DNA from: Bullera alba
Lineage: Eukaryota; Basidiomycota; Tremellomycetes; Tremellales; Bulleraceae
Length of the DNA stretch: 64,000 bases
Assembly (NCBI GenBank): GCA_001600095.1
Contig: BCIX01000003.1
Span: forward strand, 1,736,001-1,800,000
Direction of reading: 5' to 3'
Shown: positions 27,237 through 38,513 of the stretch, piece by piece
Layout of the letters: each line of letters starts with the position of its first letter
Numbering within the stretch: the first letter of the stretch is position 1
Notes under the pieces: model-generated
What the model was told of the DNA's origin: nothing
Seen by the model: only the letters and a program-made list of their open reading frames with translations
Databases searched by the model: none
Translations under genes and position numbers: made by a program

Positions 27237-28549
27237 CTATGCTCGTTCGTGCCATGTTTCTCCGCTGAGAGTGCGAACACCGGGTTCCGTGCCGCCCCAT
27301 TCCAATGGGCGCTTCTCTTGGTTGAGTGACGATGCTGGACGGCTTGATTCCATCTCGAGGATACCAGGAAGTTCGAGAACCACATTGGATATGACCGTCG
27401 AGAAGGGCGGTTGATGCGAGGCGAAACGGCCAAACAACGGTGGAGAGCCATATGCAATGATCGCAGTGTCCATCAGGCTATAGAAGTGGACGTCAGAGGG
27501 GATCATTAACGCCTGATGGGACGTCCTGGACTTACACATCGGCTGTCAAGCCTTTGATGGGCGAGTAAGAAGTGCGGAACCGCTTTTCGTGATGTCAGCT
27601 TCAGCGTCTCGGTAGTGAGCAGGAGAAACTCACGTGCATCCTATAGCCACCTGTCACGCCTGTCCTATCTTCGGTGGACTACATACGTGGTTGATCAGCT
27701 TGTGTACGGATTTTCTCTCATCAGTCATCGTCAAGCTTACGTGAAACTCGTCGCCATGAGGCCACCAATCACCACCTCTGGGGACGAGCACCTCCTCATC
27801 TTTCCCATATACTCTCCCGTCGTGGCAGCCCTTGAGCGGGTGCGTGAAGATATAGTCAACCTCGTCCGGACTGGGCTTGAGATCTTGTATGACCTGGTAA
27901 TCTGAGATCAGGCATACGATGGCTGAAGCTCGTCAGACCAATCCTGCACCCAGATACGACTCACGAATAACTATGATGTGATTCTTCATGTGGGCATTCA
28001 AGGGCAGAATCGTCATCACAGGATCCACAGTTGTGAGGTAGTGTATCGAGGGATGAGGGTCCAAGGGCAATCCAACTTCTTCAAAAGCCTCTCTTCGCTG
28101 CAAATTCCGTCAGTAGCATCCCCTCTCACTGATAAGTCCAGCTTACCGCTGTGTGTATAGGGGAAGGATCTTCTGGATCTACCTTTCCGCCTGGCAAAGC
28201 CTGCCATAGTGTCAGCAATTCTCCAGACATTCAAGCACGACAACTCACTGTCTGATTCGGATGCCGTCTGAGTGTATCAGCTCAAGCGTTCCTGCCAGCA
28301 CCCACCTTAGTGTCTTTGCCCGCGTTGTCAGCAACACACTCAATCCGTCGTCTCCGGGCTTTTGGAAAAGAGCCACCAGTACTGCCGCCTGTTTGACCAT
28401 ACCGAAGCTGTTCATTTAAGCTATGGCTCAGTGATCGAAGGGATGGTCACTCACTCTGGCAGCTCGGGGGCTGTGAAGCTGACCAGATTGGCTACACATC
28501 GCCTTGACTCTTCCGAGAGTTTGGCCAAAACAGAAGATGGTACCGCCAT
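27237..28549 (-). CDS. PCD1: Nudix hydrolase, coenzyme A diphosphatase type (Pcd1/NUDT7-8)
   Basis: The start is the ATG at 28549 and at least seven short exons follow. The N-terminus (LAKLSEESRRCVANLVSF) leads to AVLVALFQKPGDDGLSVLLT and TRAKTLRRHPNQ, then the Nudix box LPGGKVDPEDPSPIHTA|RREAFEEVGL, split by an intron after HTA. The pattern PGGKxDxxD...HTAxREAxEEVGL is that of the CoA pyrophosphatases, which cleave CoA into 3',5'-ADP and acyl-phosphopantetheine, often in peroxisomes. No clear peroxisomal targeting signal ends the protein (WHERA). The C-terminal 95 residues after YGSPPLFGRF are less conserved. The gene is divergent from the plus-strand gene at 29082. Substrate is inferred from family resemblance. 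Confidence 0.85.
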
Positions 28550-29081
28550 TTCCCTTCGATCTTCCACTTGCGTGATGGTCATGCAGAGCTTAAAATCTGT
28601 ATCCACACTTCGCAATATGAGCTATATCCTAGCTAGTGGGCTTCTATTGCGGCAGCGATGAGGCCGTTGCTGAAGCTTGAAGCTTGAAGTCCGACACGCC
28701 TCAAAACCCGTTTCGACTCGACAGATGGCTCACAAAGGAGATGCGGAATGGGGATGCCAACGTCGACCTTCGAGCGTTTCCGTAGAGGGCACCCAGGGTG
28801 TGACAGTGCTGATAGCCTTCAAATCCAACCAGCAGTTGTCCAAAGATGCATGGTCGATGAGAATGCCTGAAGGCAGTCGCACCATCTCGCATCCTTGTGC
28901 GAGGGTGGGAGATGTCGAGTGGAGGTCCGCAGTTCGGAGCAACAACTAAGAGATGATCATCTGCGAGTTGCAACGTTTGACCTGCCTCGTTGTCACCCAT
29001 ACGTACCCACAGTTGACAATCAGTCCCGCTCAGATCCCTACACTGCACATCTTCATCTGCTCCCGCAAGGACGATTATAAC
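28550..29081. promoter_or_regulatory. Divergent promoter region, Nudix / PBP-fold genes
   Basis: 530 nt between divergent starts. Long open frames exist on both strands (for example 28724-28949 plus), but they have no splice context or family features. A short duplication AAGCTTGAAGCTTGAAG lies near 28672-28688. Confidence 0.45.
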
Positions 29082-30304
29082 ATGACTACGAAACTCAGAG
29101 TCGGATGGCACAGAGAGCACTTTCTCTCCCCTCTTCTGCAATTCGCTGAGAAGGATGCGGGCTCGACCTTCGAATTGGTGGAATGCCCAGGTGGTACCGG
29201 CGAGATGCAGATGAAGATGAAGGACGGGGAGATAGATCTGTGCATTGGTGGGTGGTCAAATCCAAATTCGTTGGATAGATACTGATTCCACGAGGTAGCG
29301 CTTACCGACGCTCTCATTGCTGGATTGGCTAATGGACAAACGACGTACAAGCTAGTTGGCAGGTATATCGCCAGCTCACTTCGATGGTGCGTTGATCATC
29401 CTTCTAGCAAGATGACAGCTAAAATGTCTGCAGGGCAGTCATTACTGGCAAAGATAGTAAATACGACTCGATAGACGACTTGAAAGGCACAACATTTGGT
29501 ATCTCAAGATTGGGAAGGTATGTCTCTGGCCCCAATCAGGTACAGTAGTATTGAAGCCGGCTCCACTTCAGCGGATCCCAGGTCATGGCATCTGTACTAT
29601 CGCTCAACCAGGGCTGGTCAGAGACAGAGCAACCAAAGTTCAAAGGTTGGTCTACTGGGATGACTGACCTGACATGACCACAGTCAACGGACAATTCAAG
29701 CCATTGCGCGACTCAGTGAACGCAGGCGAGAGTAAGTAGCTATACAGCCTGCACCGGATCAGCCGACTGATGGCCTTTTAGCTTCTGTCTTCCTCTGGGA
29801 GTGGTTCACGACGAAGCCATATGTCGACTCGGGCGAGGTCCGCTTCATTGGCTCTGTTTACAGTAAGTTGCCCACGCAATGCTCGGCAAGTAATGCTGAC
29901 ATCTATGAAGCACCGTGGCCATGCTGGTCGATCGCCGCGACCCCTTCGACGTCATCGTCGGCATTGCAAACATTCCTATCTTCCCTTGAGCCTTTCGTCA
30001 CGCGTTTCAACTCTCCAGCAGCAAGGGAGAAGGAGGATGTCGACTTTGTGACCCATTACTTTGGTCATCAGCGGTCCGATGTTGAAGAATGGCTGCAGAC
30101 TGTCAAGTGGGAGGAGGGACTGTTGCAGGTGGACCAGAAAGTGATCAAGGATACGCTAAGGTAGGTCCAGACGATATTCAGGGTTCGTTTCTAGCTGACC
30201 TTGATTTATCTAGCGTGCTTGAGAAGGCCGGCGTAGTCAAGTCTGCAGGAACGGAGTGGGATATGGAGACTTTTGTCAGGACAGACGTCGCCAAGTTGGT
30301 GTAG
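29082..30304 (+). CDS. Ca3427-like / NMT1-like periplasmic-binding-protein fold protein
   Basis: The ATG at 29082 opens MTTKLRVGWHREHFLSPLLQ, followed by FELVECPGGTGEMQMKMKDG and EIDLCI, then spliced exons with LTDALIAGLANGQTTYKLVG, VITGKDSKYDSIDDLKGTTF and SVNAGETSVFLWEWFTTKPY, and a C-terminal helical part ending DVAKLV. This is the layout of the type-2 periplasmic-binding fold found as an intracellular single-domain protein in fungi (Candida Ca3427 group), related to NMT1/THI5 and ABC substrate-binding proteins. No signal peptide or lipobox is present, so the protein is probably cytosolic. The ligand is unknown in most members. About seven short introns interrupt the gene. Confidence 0.82.
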
Positions 30305-30615
30305 CTCTTCCTTAGCAACGTATCGTCTACAGTTCACCTCAATGCATTAATGGCTGCCTCCGTGCATTTTCGGCTTTTAAAATCCCGAAGTCGATTTTGA
30401 GAACCTTGTAACGAATCTCTTTCCCTCTCTGAAGACCACATCGCAATCGCAATCACTTCTACTCACCTTCGCCATACTTCGACAGACCTACCGATCATGC
30501 TGCTCACCACCTCGCAGGACATGAGATCATCATCGGATTGCCTACGGCAACGGATCCGATTCCACTTCACGGCACCACACGAGTGATATTCAGCAGTGGA
30601 CCGCATTTGAAGCAG

Positions 30616-31090
30616 ATGGTGTATTGTGGGAGATGCTCGACATGGGTACACGAGACTTCGAATTCAGGCTGGAACTTCAAACAACATGTCGGGTCCGGTC
30701 CGTGCCAGAAGGCAGAGAAGGCCAAGGCTCCCTCGTCGAAGAAGAAGAGAGCGCCACCAGGCAATGCGAAGATCAGCAGCTTCTTCAATCCCTTAAAAAG
30801 GCCTAAGGTCACACCAAACGAGACTACCATACCAGAGTCTGAGTTGTCGTCGGAGACTGGAGAGGCGGAGGAAAATGGCGAGGTACCTGCGGTCAGTCCG
30901 ACTGCACCGAATGATACCGCAGATGAGGCCCAGGACGCGGAGAGACCAATAGCTCGTAAGGCATCCATCTCATAAAGCTATTGAATTCACGCTCATCGTC
31001 CTAGCAAACAACATTTCCAGCCCATCATCCCGACATTCTCACTTCTCTGATGAGCTGGACTCTTCACATAAGAAACGGAAGCTGGCCTGA
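30616..31090 (+). CDS. Small basic nuclear-type protein with PIP-box-like motif
   Basis: The second intron-flanked exon ends at PIA and joins, across the intron 30957-31006, an exon encoding NNISSPSSRHSHFSDEL and ending KKRKLA. Two basic clusters (SKKKR and KKRK) look like nuclear localisation signals. A CGRC pair near the start with later His and Cys may bind zinc. In the middle, NAKISSFFNPLKRPK resembles a PCNA-interacting peptide (Q-x-x-I-x-x-F-F), with Asn in place of Gln and a basic flank. The frame is open upstream to about 30500 (GLPTATDPIPLHGTT...), so the true start may lie in an earlier exon; the ATG at 30616 is the first in-frame ATG I can see. Family not recognised. Confidence 0.55.
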
Positions 31091-31483
31091 TATCGATGCA
31101 TCATTATCGGCAGGCGGTCAGGTCCTCGAGTCCTGGACCATAGAACGCGTCTTGGACATGACTTTATGCGACGCGTGTGGCAGATCTTAGAGAGACGCGT
31201 ATAGAGAACGGCACGTGGACGGGATCAAATGTCGCGAGGTGGAGGTGGAGGTGGATCGGCACGTGGCTGAAGGTCGCGGTCGTGCGTCATCTGTTCAGTC
31301 TTGCGATCCTGCGATTGTTGCCTACAGATCGAAGAAGGTTGTTGTCCGGTCTTGTCTCTCAACTAGCCAGCTAACTCACCACTGCGCCGTATCAGAAGAG
31401 AGACCCATATCGTCCGTACATAGACCTCTCTTCACCTAAGCACAGTGAACTCCCTCAGCACAATCGTCAGACGCTTCAGCGCA
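31091..31483. other. Intergenic
   Basis: 390 nt between two plus-strand genes: 3' untranslated region of the first and promoter of the second. Short open frames are not supported. A GGAGGTGGAGGTGGA tract lies near 31239. Confidence 0.45.
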
Positions 31484-32303
31484 ATGTCGTCCTCGAAACC
31501 AGAATGGCTCGGTATCTTAGAGCAGCAGCTTGAGGAGAACCCGAAGTACAAGAGTGAGCTAGCTGTCTGATGGCCTCTATCCGATTTGCTGTGCTCACAC
31601 CTTTTTAGCTTACGCCCTTGCTACTCTCTCGCCCGATGGCAAGCCCAAAGTCCGACACGTCATCCATCGAGGAAGTGAGTGATGCACCCATGAGTTTTGT
31701 TGACGGTCTAGTCACGCCCTCTGGCCTGCTGCTCACTACGACCGATACCCGAATGCAGAAGCCAAATCATCTGAAGCACGACCCCGCCGTCGAGTTCGCA
31801 TGGTGGATCGAGGAATCGGCCATCCAATTCCGTGCGACCGGTCCAGCCGTCACGATACCTCATGAAGCTTCGTCTGTGGAGGCTGAGCTGAAGAAGTTGT
31901 CTGTGAGCCCCGAAGCAGAGGACGGTAAAGGGGACTGGTGGGTGGAGAAGAGGAAAGAGATCTGGGGCAAGGAGATGAGCGGTCATCTGAGGGGTAGTTT
32001 CGGAAGACCCCCTCCAGGCAAGCCTTTGAGCGAGATCGAGGAAAAGCCAGAAAATTGGATCACGAGATTGGACGAGAAATCGGTGAGTCCTACCAAATTT
32101 CACATGTGCAGTCAGTCTGACGTGCGCTCCAGGACGATCCCAAGCAGCAGAAGGATATCGACTACGCCTTGTCGCACTTCGCGGTCATCGCCATCAAGGT
32201 CGACGAGTTTGAGGTTTTAGAGCTGAAACCTGTCCCAAACAAGCGAACTCAGTGGAAGCGAAACGCCCAGGGCGAGTGGGATCAGACTAAAGTTGCGCCT
32301 TAA
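31484..32303 (+). CDS. Pyridoxamine-phosphate-oxidase-like FMN-binding protein (Alr4036 type)
   Basis: Four exons start MSSSKPEWLGILEQQLEENP. Conserved blocks are YALATLSPDGKPKVRHVIHR, LLLTTTDTRMQKPNHLKHDP, VEFAWWIEESAIQFRATG and the late FAVIAIKVDEFEVLEL / RTQWKRNAQGEWDQTKVAP. The R-HVIHRG, T-TDTRxxKxxHL and QFRxxG pattern is that of the Alr4036-family FMN-binding split barrel, a branch of the PNPO superfamily found in fungi and cyanobacteria. The QWKR-x-x-x-GEW end is also typical. It probably binds FMN; a role in vitamin B6 oxidation is not established for this branch. No targeting signal is visible. Confidence 0.85.
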
Positions 32304-32421
32304 TTGTTGTAGATTAGATTGACAACCTTAGTGAACACACTAGATGTATGATGATACACACTATAGACCCGATACAATACGACAACCTCCCGACCGACTA
32401 TGCTGTTCCGACAACCCACGC

Positions 32422-34100
32422 CTAATCATCCTCGTCCCCAAGCTCGAAAGCCTCCCCGGCGACTAAGCGGCCCCATTTGACTTGAGGCCGGGTACTTTCA
32501 CTCTGAGCCTGAGGAGCAAGAAGCCGCTGAGTCTCTGCGCCAGAGCTGGACGGCTCATCGTCCTTCCGCTCGAATACCGCACCTAGCTCGGGCATGGGAA
32601 AGAGCAGTCCCAATACGCGGGCCAGGATAAGCCAGCTGGCGACCCATCCCAATGTTACCAGGGCCATTGTTGCGAGACACAGCGATTTCGACTCGTCAGG
32701 CAGGTCCTCTGGAGACTCCAGCGATGCCGCAGGGTTGGAGCAAGGTCTGTTTGGCGTCGGAGGGAACAGTGTGTATATTATCGCCGATACTGTACACGTC
32801 AGCGGGCGGTAAGAAGTCGGTGACTCACGTGGCCAGAGGAGGAACAGTGCGCCGGCGAGTCCAACTTCCATGGCTCGGTCATGACGTAGCATGAACGAGT
32901 CGCTTTGCTTCGTCTTCGAGCTGTTCCGCTGTCTGTAATGCCGGATGAGGCTGATGATCCTGTCAGAAACACCTCGATTGACAGTTAGAGAGTGGTGGAC
33001 TCACAATCCGCATGAAAATGCAATGGTCACATCTGATACGACGAGCATGAAAGCGCTTGTCGCAACTAATGAAATTAGTATCTACATGATATGGTCAACT
33101 CACCATAGCGACTCTTCACGATCATTAGGATAGCTGCACCCATAGTACCGAGGGAGCAGAGGAGCAGAGGTGCGTAGCTCCAGACTCTGCCTTCGGCGAA
33201 CTTGTCCCTTTTAACCTTCGGCGCGGTATCCACTATCACCTGACTCGCATCTGTCGACTTCTCTGGACGCGATGGTGTCGTCGGTGCGTTCGTGCCATAC
33301 GAAAGCGCAGCACTCGGTCCTGCGACCGGTTCCAAGCGAGGTGAAGAAGGCGCTGAAGCTATAGCAAGCTCCCACATGACGAAGACGCCAGCCGCGTCTG
33401 GATCTTCCTCAGTAGCACTCCCATCTGCCGAAAGTGACAACGAGCGATAATATGACGGTGAGAGCGCGGCTGACACGATGACCAATAAAAGCGCCAACGT
33501 CGATATCGACAGGAGGTGGAACAGCACCAGGTCGAACGTTAGCAGACGGCAGGTGGGAAGATACAGCTCAGATATGTTGGGCGAGCAAACGCCTTCTGTC
33601 ACTGTAAATGCGGAGAATGCCATAGTTGCCGCTGTAATCGTCCGTCAGAGGGAGGCTTGCACGAGTATCACCTCACTCACAAGTCCACGAGACCCATAGC
33701 ATGCCAAAGACGGCGAATTCCAGCCGGTCGAGGTATATCCGCCATGGCTTGGGGAGCAGTAAGGTACCAGCCCGTCTGAGAGCCGCATCAGCGCTGCCGG
33801 GAGGGAATTCTGTTTGACGTCGAAAAAGGCCTCACATTATAAGTACGCTTCCGAGTGAAACTCCACCCATCAATACAGCAGGACCTCTGATATCACCAGG
33901 GCGACCGCCCAGCATAGTCACCCCTGAGGATCCTTGTGATCAGCGCATTGTCCATGTAGCGATGTACGGAAGTTCATCAGACTGCACTCACCACCGGCGG
34001 AAGACGGCGCCGAGGAGCATATTGCCACCAGGGCCAGTAATCCGATGAGGACATGCAGCGCCCATCTTGATTGTCCGATAGTCAGAAGTGCGGGTGACAT
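32422..34100 (-). CDS. Multi-pass membrane protein with two four-helix (MARVEL-like) halves
   Basis: At least seven exons, start ATG at 34100, stop at 32422. Hydrophobic segments include WALHVLIGLLALVAICSSA, FAVFGMLWVSWTSATMAFSA, LVLFHLLSISTLALLLVIVS, then after a Ser/Pro-rich loop WSYAPLLLCSLGTMGAAILM, a segment around SAFMLVVSDVTIAF, GLAGALFLLWP and LCLATMALVTLGWVASWLIL. The first half has Cys residues in a loop (EGVCSPN...TCR) before the last helix, as in many fungal MARVEL-like proteins. The tail is acidic (ELGDEDD) and cytoplasmic-looking. I infer a plasma-membrane or vesicle role from topology only; no catalytic motif is seen. The gene is divergent from DBP7, with about 310 nt between starts. 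Confidence 0.65.
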
Positions 34101-34408
34101 TGTGTCTGCGAGGACCGCACTCGCGCTGGCATCCGCTGTCAGTTGGGGAGAGAAGCAAGAGCGACAATAACAATGGAGTCCGCAGCGTCTCAAGACATCC
34201 TCGCCGAAAGGACAATCAATCGGAATGATTACGTTACCTCCCTCGCCACCCAATAGAGTGCGGGGTACTGGGTGGAGGTTGCGCGGGGTAAATCAACAAA
34301 ATCTGATCCCACCCACGCCGTCAAAAGATTTCAGAGCTTGCATGCGCTGACTTGCTACAACTCATACACTGGACCGTTAAACAGCGACTGCTCAAAGGCA
34401 TAGCAGCG

Positions 34409-37212
34409 ATGGACGACGGGATCGAGCTCAACTTTGCGACGGGAGACAGCGTGGTGGCCCGGAAACCTGCCATCCAGAAAGGAGGCCGGTGGACCGACAG
34501 GTAAGTCGTCTGTCCGCTATGATCAGGCGAGTCAATCGCTCACGTCTGTCCAGAGCGAAGCAGAGGAAAGATGCTAGACAGTCGTATCAGCAGATCGCGA
34601 AGAGATCGGCACCTACACAATCTTCAACCCCAACAACCGCGGCACCAGTGCGTGCATCGCCGGCTGCGGTTCCAGCACCACCCGTCCCTCAGGTCGAGGC
34701 TCCCACACCTAGACCCAGCCAAGCTCCAGCGGTAGCACGGCCCGTACCTGCTAAATCAACAACATCGACTGGTTCGACACAGAATAAGCGTCCGCGACAG
34801 TCCTCGCCACGGCAGCAAAGACCGTCGTACGATCAGCAACCCGTTGCTGGACCCTCTAGGATCCCTGCTGGTCCCCCTCAGCCTAAGGGCCAGATCATCT
34901 CCTCCCTCTTCAGTTCGAATCCAGTTCCATCAGTCCGTCCCACTTCCACGAAGCCTGTGATCGGCGCACCATCAAACGCGCCACTCACTGGAGACACGAA
35001 TACCTTCCCTGGACTGGGTTTGGACCCGCTGCTTGTGCATCATTTGACGAACAAGATGGGAGTCAAAGCGCCGACATCGATTCAACGGAGCTCATTGCCT
35101 TTCATGCTGTCGGAGCCGTTGGACCTATCCACTCCGACGTACAACGAGGATGGAGAAGAGGACACCAAGCCTGTAATCCAGAAAGCTCTGAGAGACGTTT
35201 TCATCCAGAGCCAGACAGGTTCTGGTAAGACACTCACATACCTCTTACCCATCATCCAGACGCTTCTTCCGCTGTCAAAACTCTCGCATATCGACCGTTC
35301 CATCGGTACCCTGGCTATCATATTGGCGCCAACACGAGAATTGGCTCAGCAGATCGAGAAAGTGCTCGACCAGGTCTTGTCAATGGCCCTCTCGCTCCCA
35401 GATTCGGATATCACAGACGAGCGATATACTCGATGGCTTGTTTCCGGTCTACTGGTCGGTGGATCGACGAGAACGCACGAGAAGGCGAAGCTGAGGAAAG
35501 GAGTTCCGATTCTGGTCGCCACGCCGGGTCGCCTCTTGGACCATCTGCAGAACACCGCCTCTTTCCAATGTGCCAAGACGATGTTCTTGGTGCTCGACGA
35601 AGCAGATAGAGTGATGGATCTAGGATTCGAGGAGACTATCCAGGGAATCATCAAGGCTTTGGACGGAAGAAGGAGACTGGAGATCGCCGCCGAGAAGGAG
35701 ATGGATGAAGTTGGTGGAGGAACAATGAGATGGCCATTTTGGGGCAGAGGCCGGAGAACGATCTTATGTTCCGCGACAGTAGACTCCAAAGTCCAAAAGC
35801 TGGCGGGAGTCGCATTGCAGGACCCCATTCTGTTCAAGGGCACGGATGACAAGCCGAAAGACGCCGATAGCAAGGTCAAGGAAGCCACAAGTTACGATCC
35901 TACCGCTATCGAATTACCTCAGACGAATCTGGAGAAGTTCACCCCTCCATCGCAGCTCTCCCAGAAGTACGTGGTCGTGCCGACCAAATTGCGATTAGTT
36001 GCCTTGGTCGCTCTCATCAGGTCATTTGTCGCCTCCGCTACTGAAGGAGGAAACAAGATTATCGTATTTCTCTCCTCGACCGATGCTGTCGACTTTCTTT
36101 GGAAGATGCTGGGCGGGATCCGGATGGATCGGGATGACAATGTCACGGCATCGAAAGACGCATCTGCAGTCACATTACAGTCACCTCTGTTCCCCAATAC
36201 CAACCTGCAACGGCTTCACGGTTCATTACCCCTTCAAACTCGTCGATCATCACTGGCAGCTTTCGCCGCGGCCTCGAAGTCGCCTTCGGTGCTGTTTGCT
36301 ACATCGGTCGCCTCCCGTGGTCTGGACTTGCCGCTTGTACGAGCCGTCATTCAGTATGATCTGCCTACCGAGGGCGGAGCCAACGAATACGTCCATCGAG
36401 TGGGAAGAACTGCCCGAGCGGGTAAAGGCGGTGAAGCGTGGGCTATGGTAGCGCCAAACGAGACGGGATGGGTCAAGTGGGTCGAAGGCAAAATGGGTGC
36501 TGTCGGTGAGAAGGAGGTTAAGCTCGGTCAAGCGGGAGTAGAGGAAGTCTTGAAGAAAGGATTCGGTGGGAAGGGTTACGAGTACGAGGCACGAGCGACA
36601 CAAGCCCAATTGGCCTTTGAGCGATGGGTCACCGATGACGAGCAGGTAAGTAACGCATTACTCCATGCCTGGTCAGACAGCGCTAACGTTACTCAGAATG
36701 CCGCAATGTCTCGAAAGGCCTTTGCGTCGTTTGTACGTGCTTACTCCACCCATCCGCTGGAGGAGAAGGTGTTCTTCCACCCCAAATCGCTCCACCTTGG
36801 TCACTTGGCCAAAGCCTTCGCTCTGCGAGAAGCACCTTCCGTCATGGCCGGCATGACCAAAGCCTCGGCCAAGACTGCCGCTACGGCCGCCTCGACGAAA
36901 CAGCCCGCTAAGAAGAGGAAGCGAGAGGACGGAGAGGAGGGCGCTTCGTCAGATGGCTCAGACGACGACGAGCCCGCTGCCAAAGGAGGCAAAGAGAGCA
37001 CGGCGAGGAATGAGACCGAGAGGAGGATGTACGAGGCTGTCAGGAAGGCCGGTCGAGCCGTCAAGTCTGGCGGAGCTCTTGGAGAATTCGACAAAAAGGT
37101 CAGGGGTGTCAACGGTCGGAAGCCCACGGCGATGGCGAGCTCGGGCGGCGGCGAGTTTCAAGTCATGGGTGGGGACGAGATCGAAAGGATAGTCAGTGGG
37201 AAGCGGAGATAG
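34409..37212 (+). CDS. DBP7: DEAD-box ATP-dependent RNA helicase Dbp7
   Basis: Exons 34409-34500, 34554-36645 and 36697-37212 give 899 residues. The N-terminal MDDGIELNFATG and GGRWTDRAKQRKDAR block is conserved in Dbp7. A Pro/Ala/Ser-rich linker follows. Helicase motifs: Q-like MGVKAPTSIQRSSLP, motif I SQTGSGKTLTYLLP, Ia APTRELAQQ, Ib TPGRLLDHL, II LDEADRVMDLG, III SATV, IV IIVFLSSTDAV, V ATSVASRGLDLP and VI YVHRVGRTARAGKGG. A Lys/Arg-rich C-terminus (KQPAKKRKREDG) suggests nucleolar localisation. Dbp7 acts in early 60S ribosomal subunit assembly, at the peptidyl transferase centre region of pre-rRNA. The second intron (51 nt) is a multiple of three without a stop; removing it is supported by good borders. 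The large insert between motifs II and III (around GRRRLEIAAEKE) is usual for Dbp7. Confidence 0.95.
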
Positions 37213-37453
37213 AGGCGAGTGTACGAGGATGATACATGTACGAGGCGCTCCTTCACATGGCCGGGTGCCAAGCTGGTTATGTCTTCCTTTACATCGGCTC
37301 CCTTGCTGACATGGAGAACTGCGCGCCACCGTTAGAGCGACTGATGGTATTCGCAAGTATCCGGATCACTCCTAATTGGAACCTTGTACGCTGATCGACT
37401 CACCTCAGCTCTGTGGCCAATAGTAGCTCCGGCACATCACCTTCCATCTCACC

Positions 37454-38238
37454 ATGCCAGTCTTCACATCGGATACACCGGGCGATAGCTCTCTCACCGC
37501 TACTGAATGCCCTCGGTCGATCTACTCCACGGGCCCGGGCCAAACCCCAATCTTTGACTGCGAATGCCCCGAGTGGCAGCAATCGGAATGCTCCTGGCCC
37601 ACCATTGTGGTGATCCCATACAGGTCAGCCAACGACTCGGACGACTACGCAGATGATACCGACCCAAACGTTGCGCAAGTCTTGGGAAACAGTGCAAGTG
37701 AGGAGAGGATGTCGGATGTCGACAGCCTGGTGATCATGACAGGCAGCACGTGGCATCGACCTCCAGTATTCGAGGATCTAGGACTCGATGACTTGGTCTC
37801 CATCGACCCGCTCGGTACAGAACAAGAGTATGTCTTCCAGCTGAAGAGAAATTTGACCGAGGGGGAAGGAGGTGAAGGAGGCCTCGAGTATCTGGGGAAG
37901 GAGTATGCCAGGATGTTGAAGGACAAGCTGCAAAAGTCCAGCCGCGAGGACAATCATCAAGATTGGAGGTTCAAAGTGCTCGTTCCTACGGGGCCCGAAT
38001 CGCTGCTCACGATGGAGGCAGACTTCACATCGGCTATAGCTCAGTGCCAAACCCAAACAAGTACGTTCAGCAACCGTCGATCCCGCATAATTATCGGCGG
38101 GTTCTCCTCTCAGGCAGCGATGACGACGGAATCGGGTTGAGCTGGACTGAGGCCAGGCGTACAGATGTTCACACATGCATCAAGATGACGTACCTACTTC
38201 CCTTCTCATTGAACTCCTCGTCCATACATTTGTTCTGA
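37454..38238 (+). CDS. YSTGP-family orphan protein, copy 1
   Basis: Exons 37454-38060 and 38114-38238 give 243 residues; without the intron the frame would stop at 38140. It is paralogous to the next gene: SIYSTGPGQTPIFDCECPEW ... WPTIVVIPYRS corresponds to SWYSTGPHGRCLEDCENADP ... QPTIVLMPYYN. After this Cys-containing block, both proteins have an acidic middle (EGGEGGLEYLGKEYARMLKD against ESAANALEYAGEVIAGQVDA) that predicts helices. No signal peptide or membrane helix is seen. I recognise no family. Starts 241 nt after DBP7 stops; it is followed at 276 nt by copy 2 in the same orientation. The splice model is supported by the near-equal length of the two copies. Confidence 0.7.
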
Positions 38239-38513
38239 CTGCCGAGATAGCTCACCATAAGGGATCGCTACAATCTCGGGAGTCCCTGTCTCCTGGGCCC
38301 CTCGCCATGCCGAGTCAAGGCGTGTGATGCGTTTCAGACGTGCGTCGACTTGGGGAGCCGCTACTTCTCGGCTCTTGGCCGTTGAGAACATTCGTCATCG
38401 AGAAGAAAAGCACTTGGAATTACTATCGCCCGGCCGTCGGATCGAAGGCTGCTATTTCTCTTCTTCTCTTTCATACGGACTTCGAGGAGGTATTCCCCAT
38501 TCTCATCGCCCCA

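Noticed and set aside
28724..28949. Possible 74-aa gene between the Nudix and PBP-fold genes
   Set aside because: No conserved features, no splice context, and it lies in a divergent promoter region.
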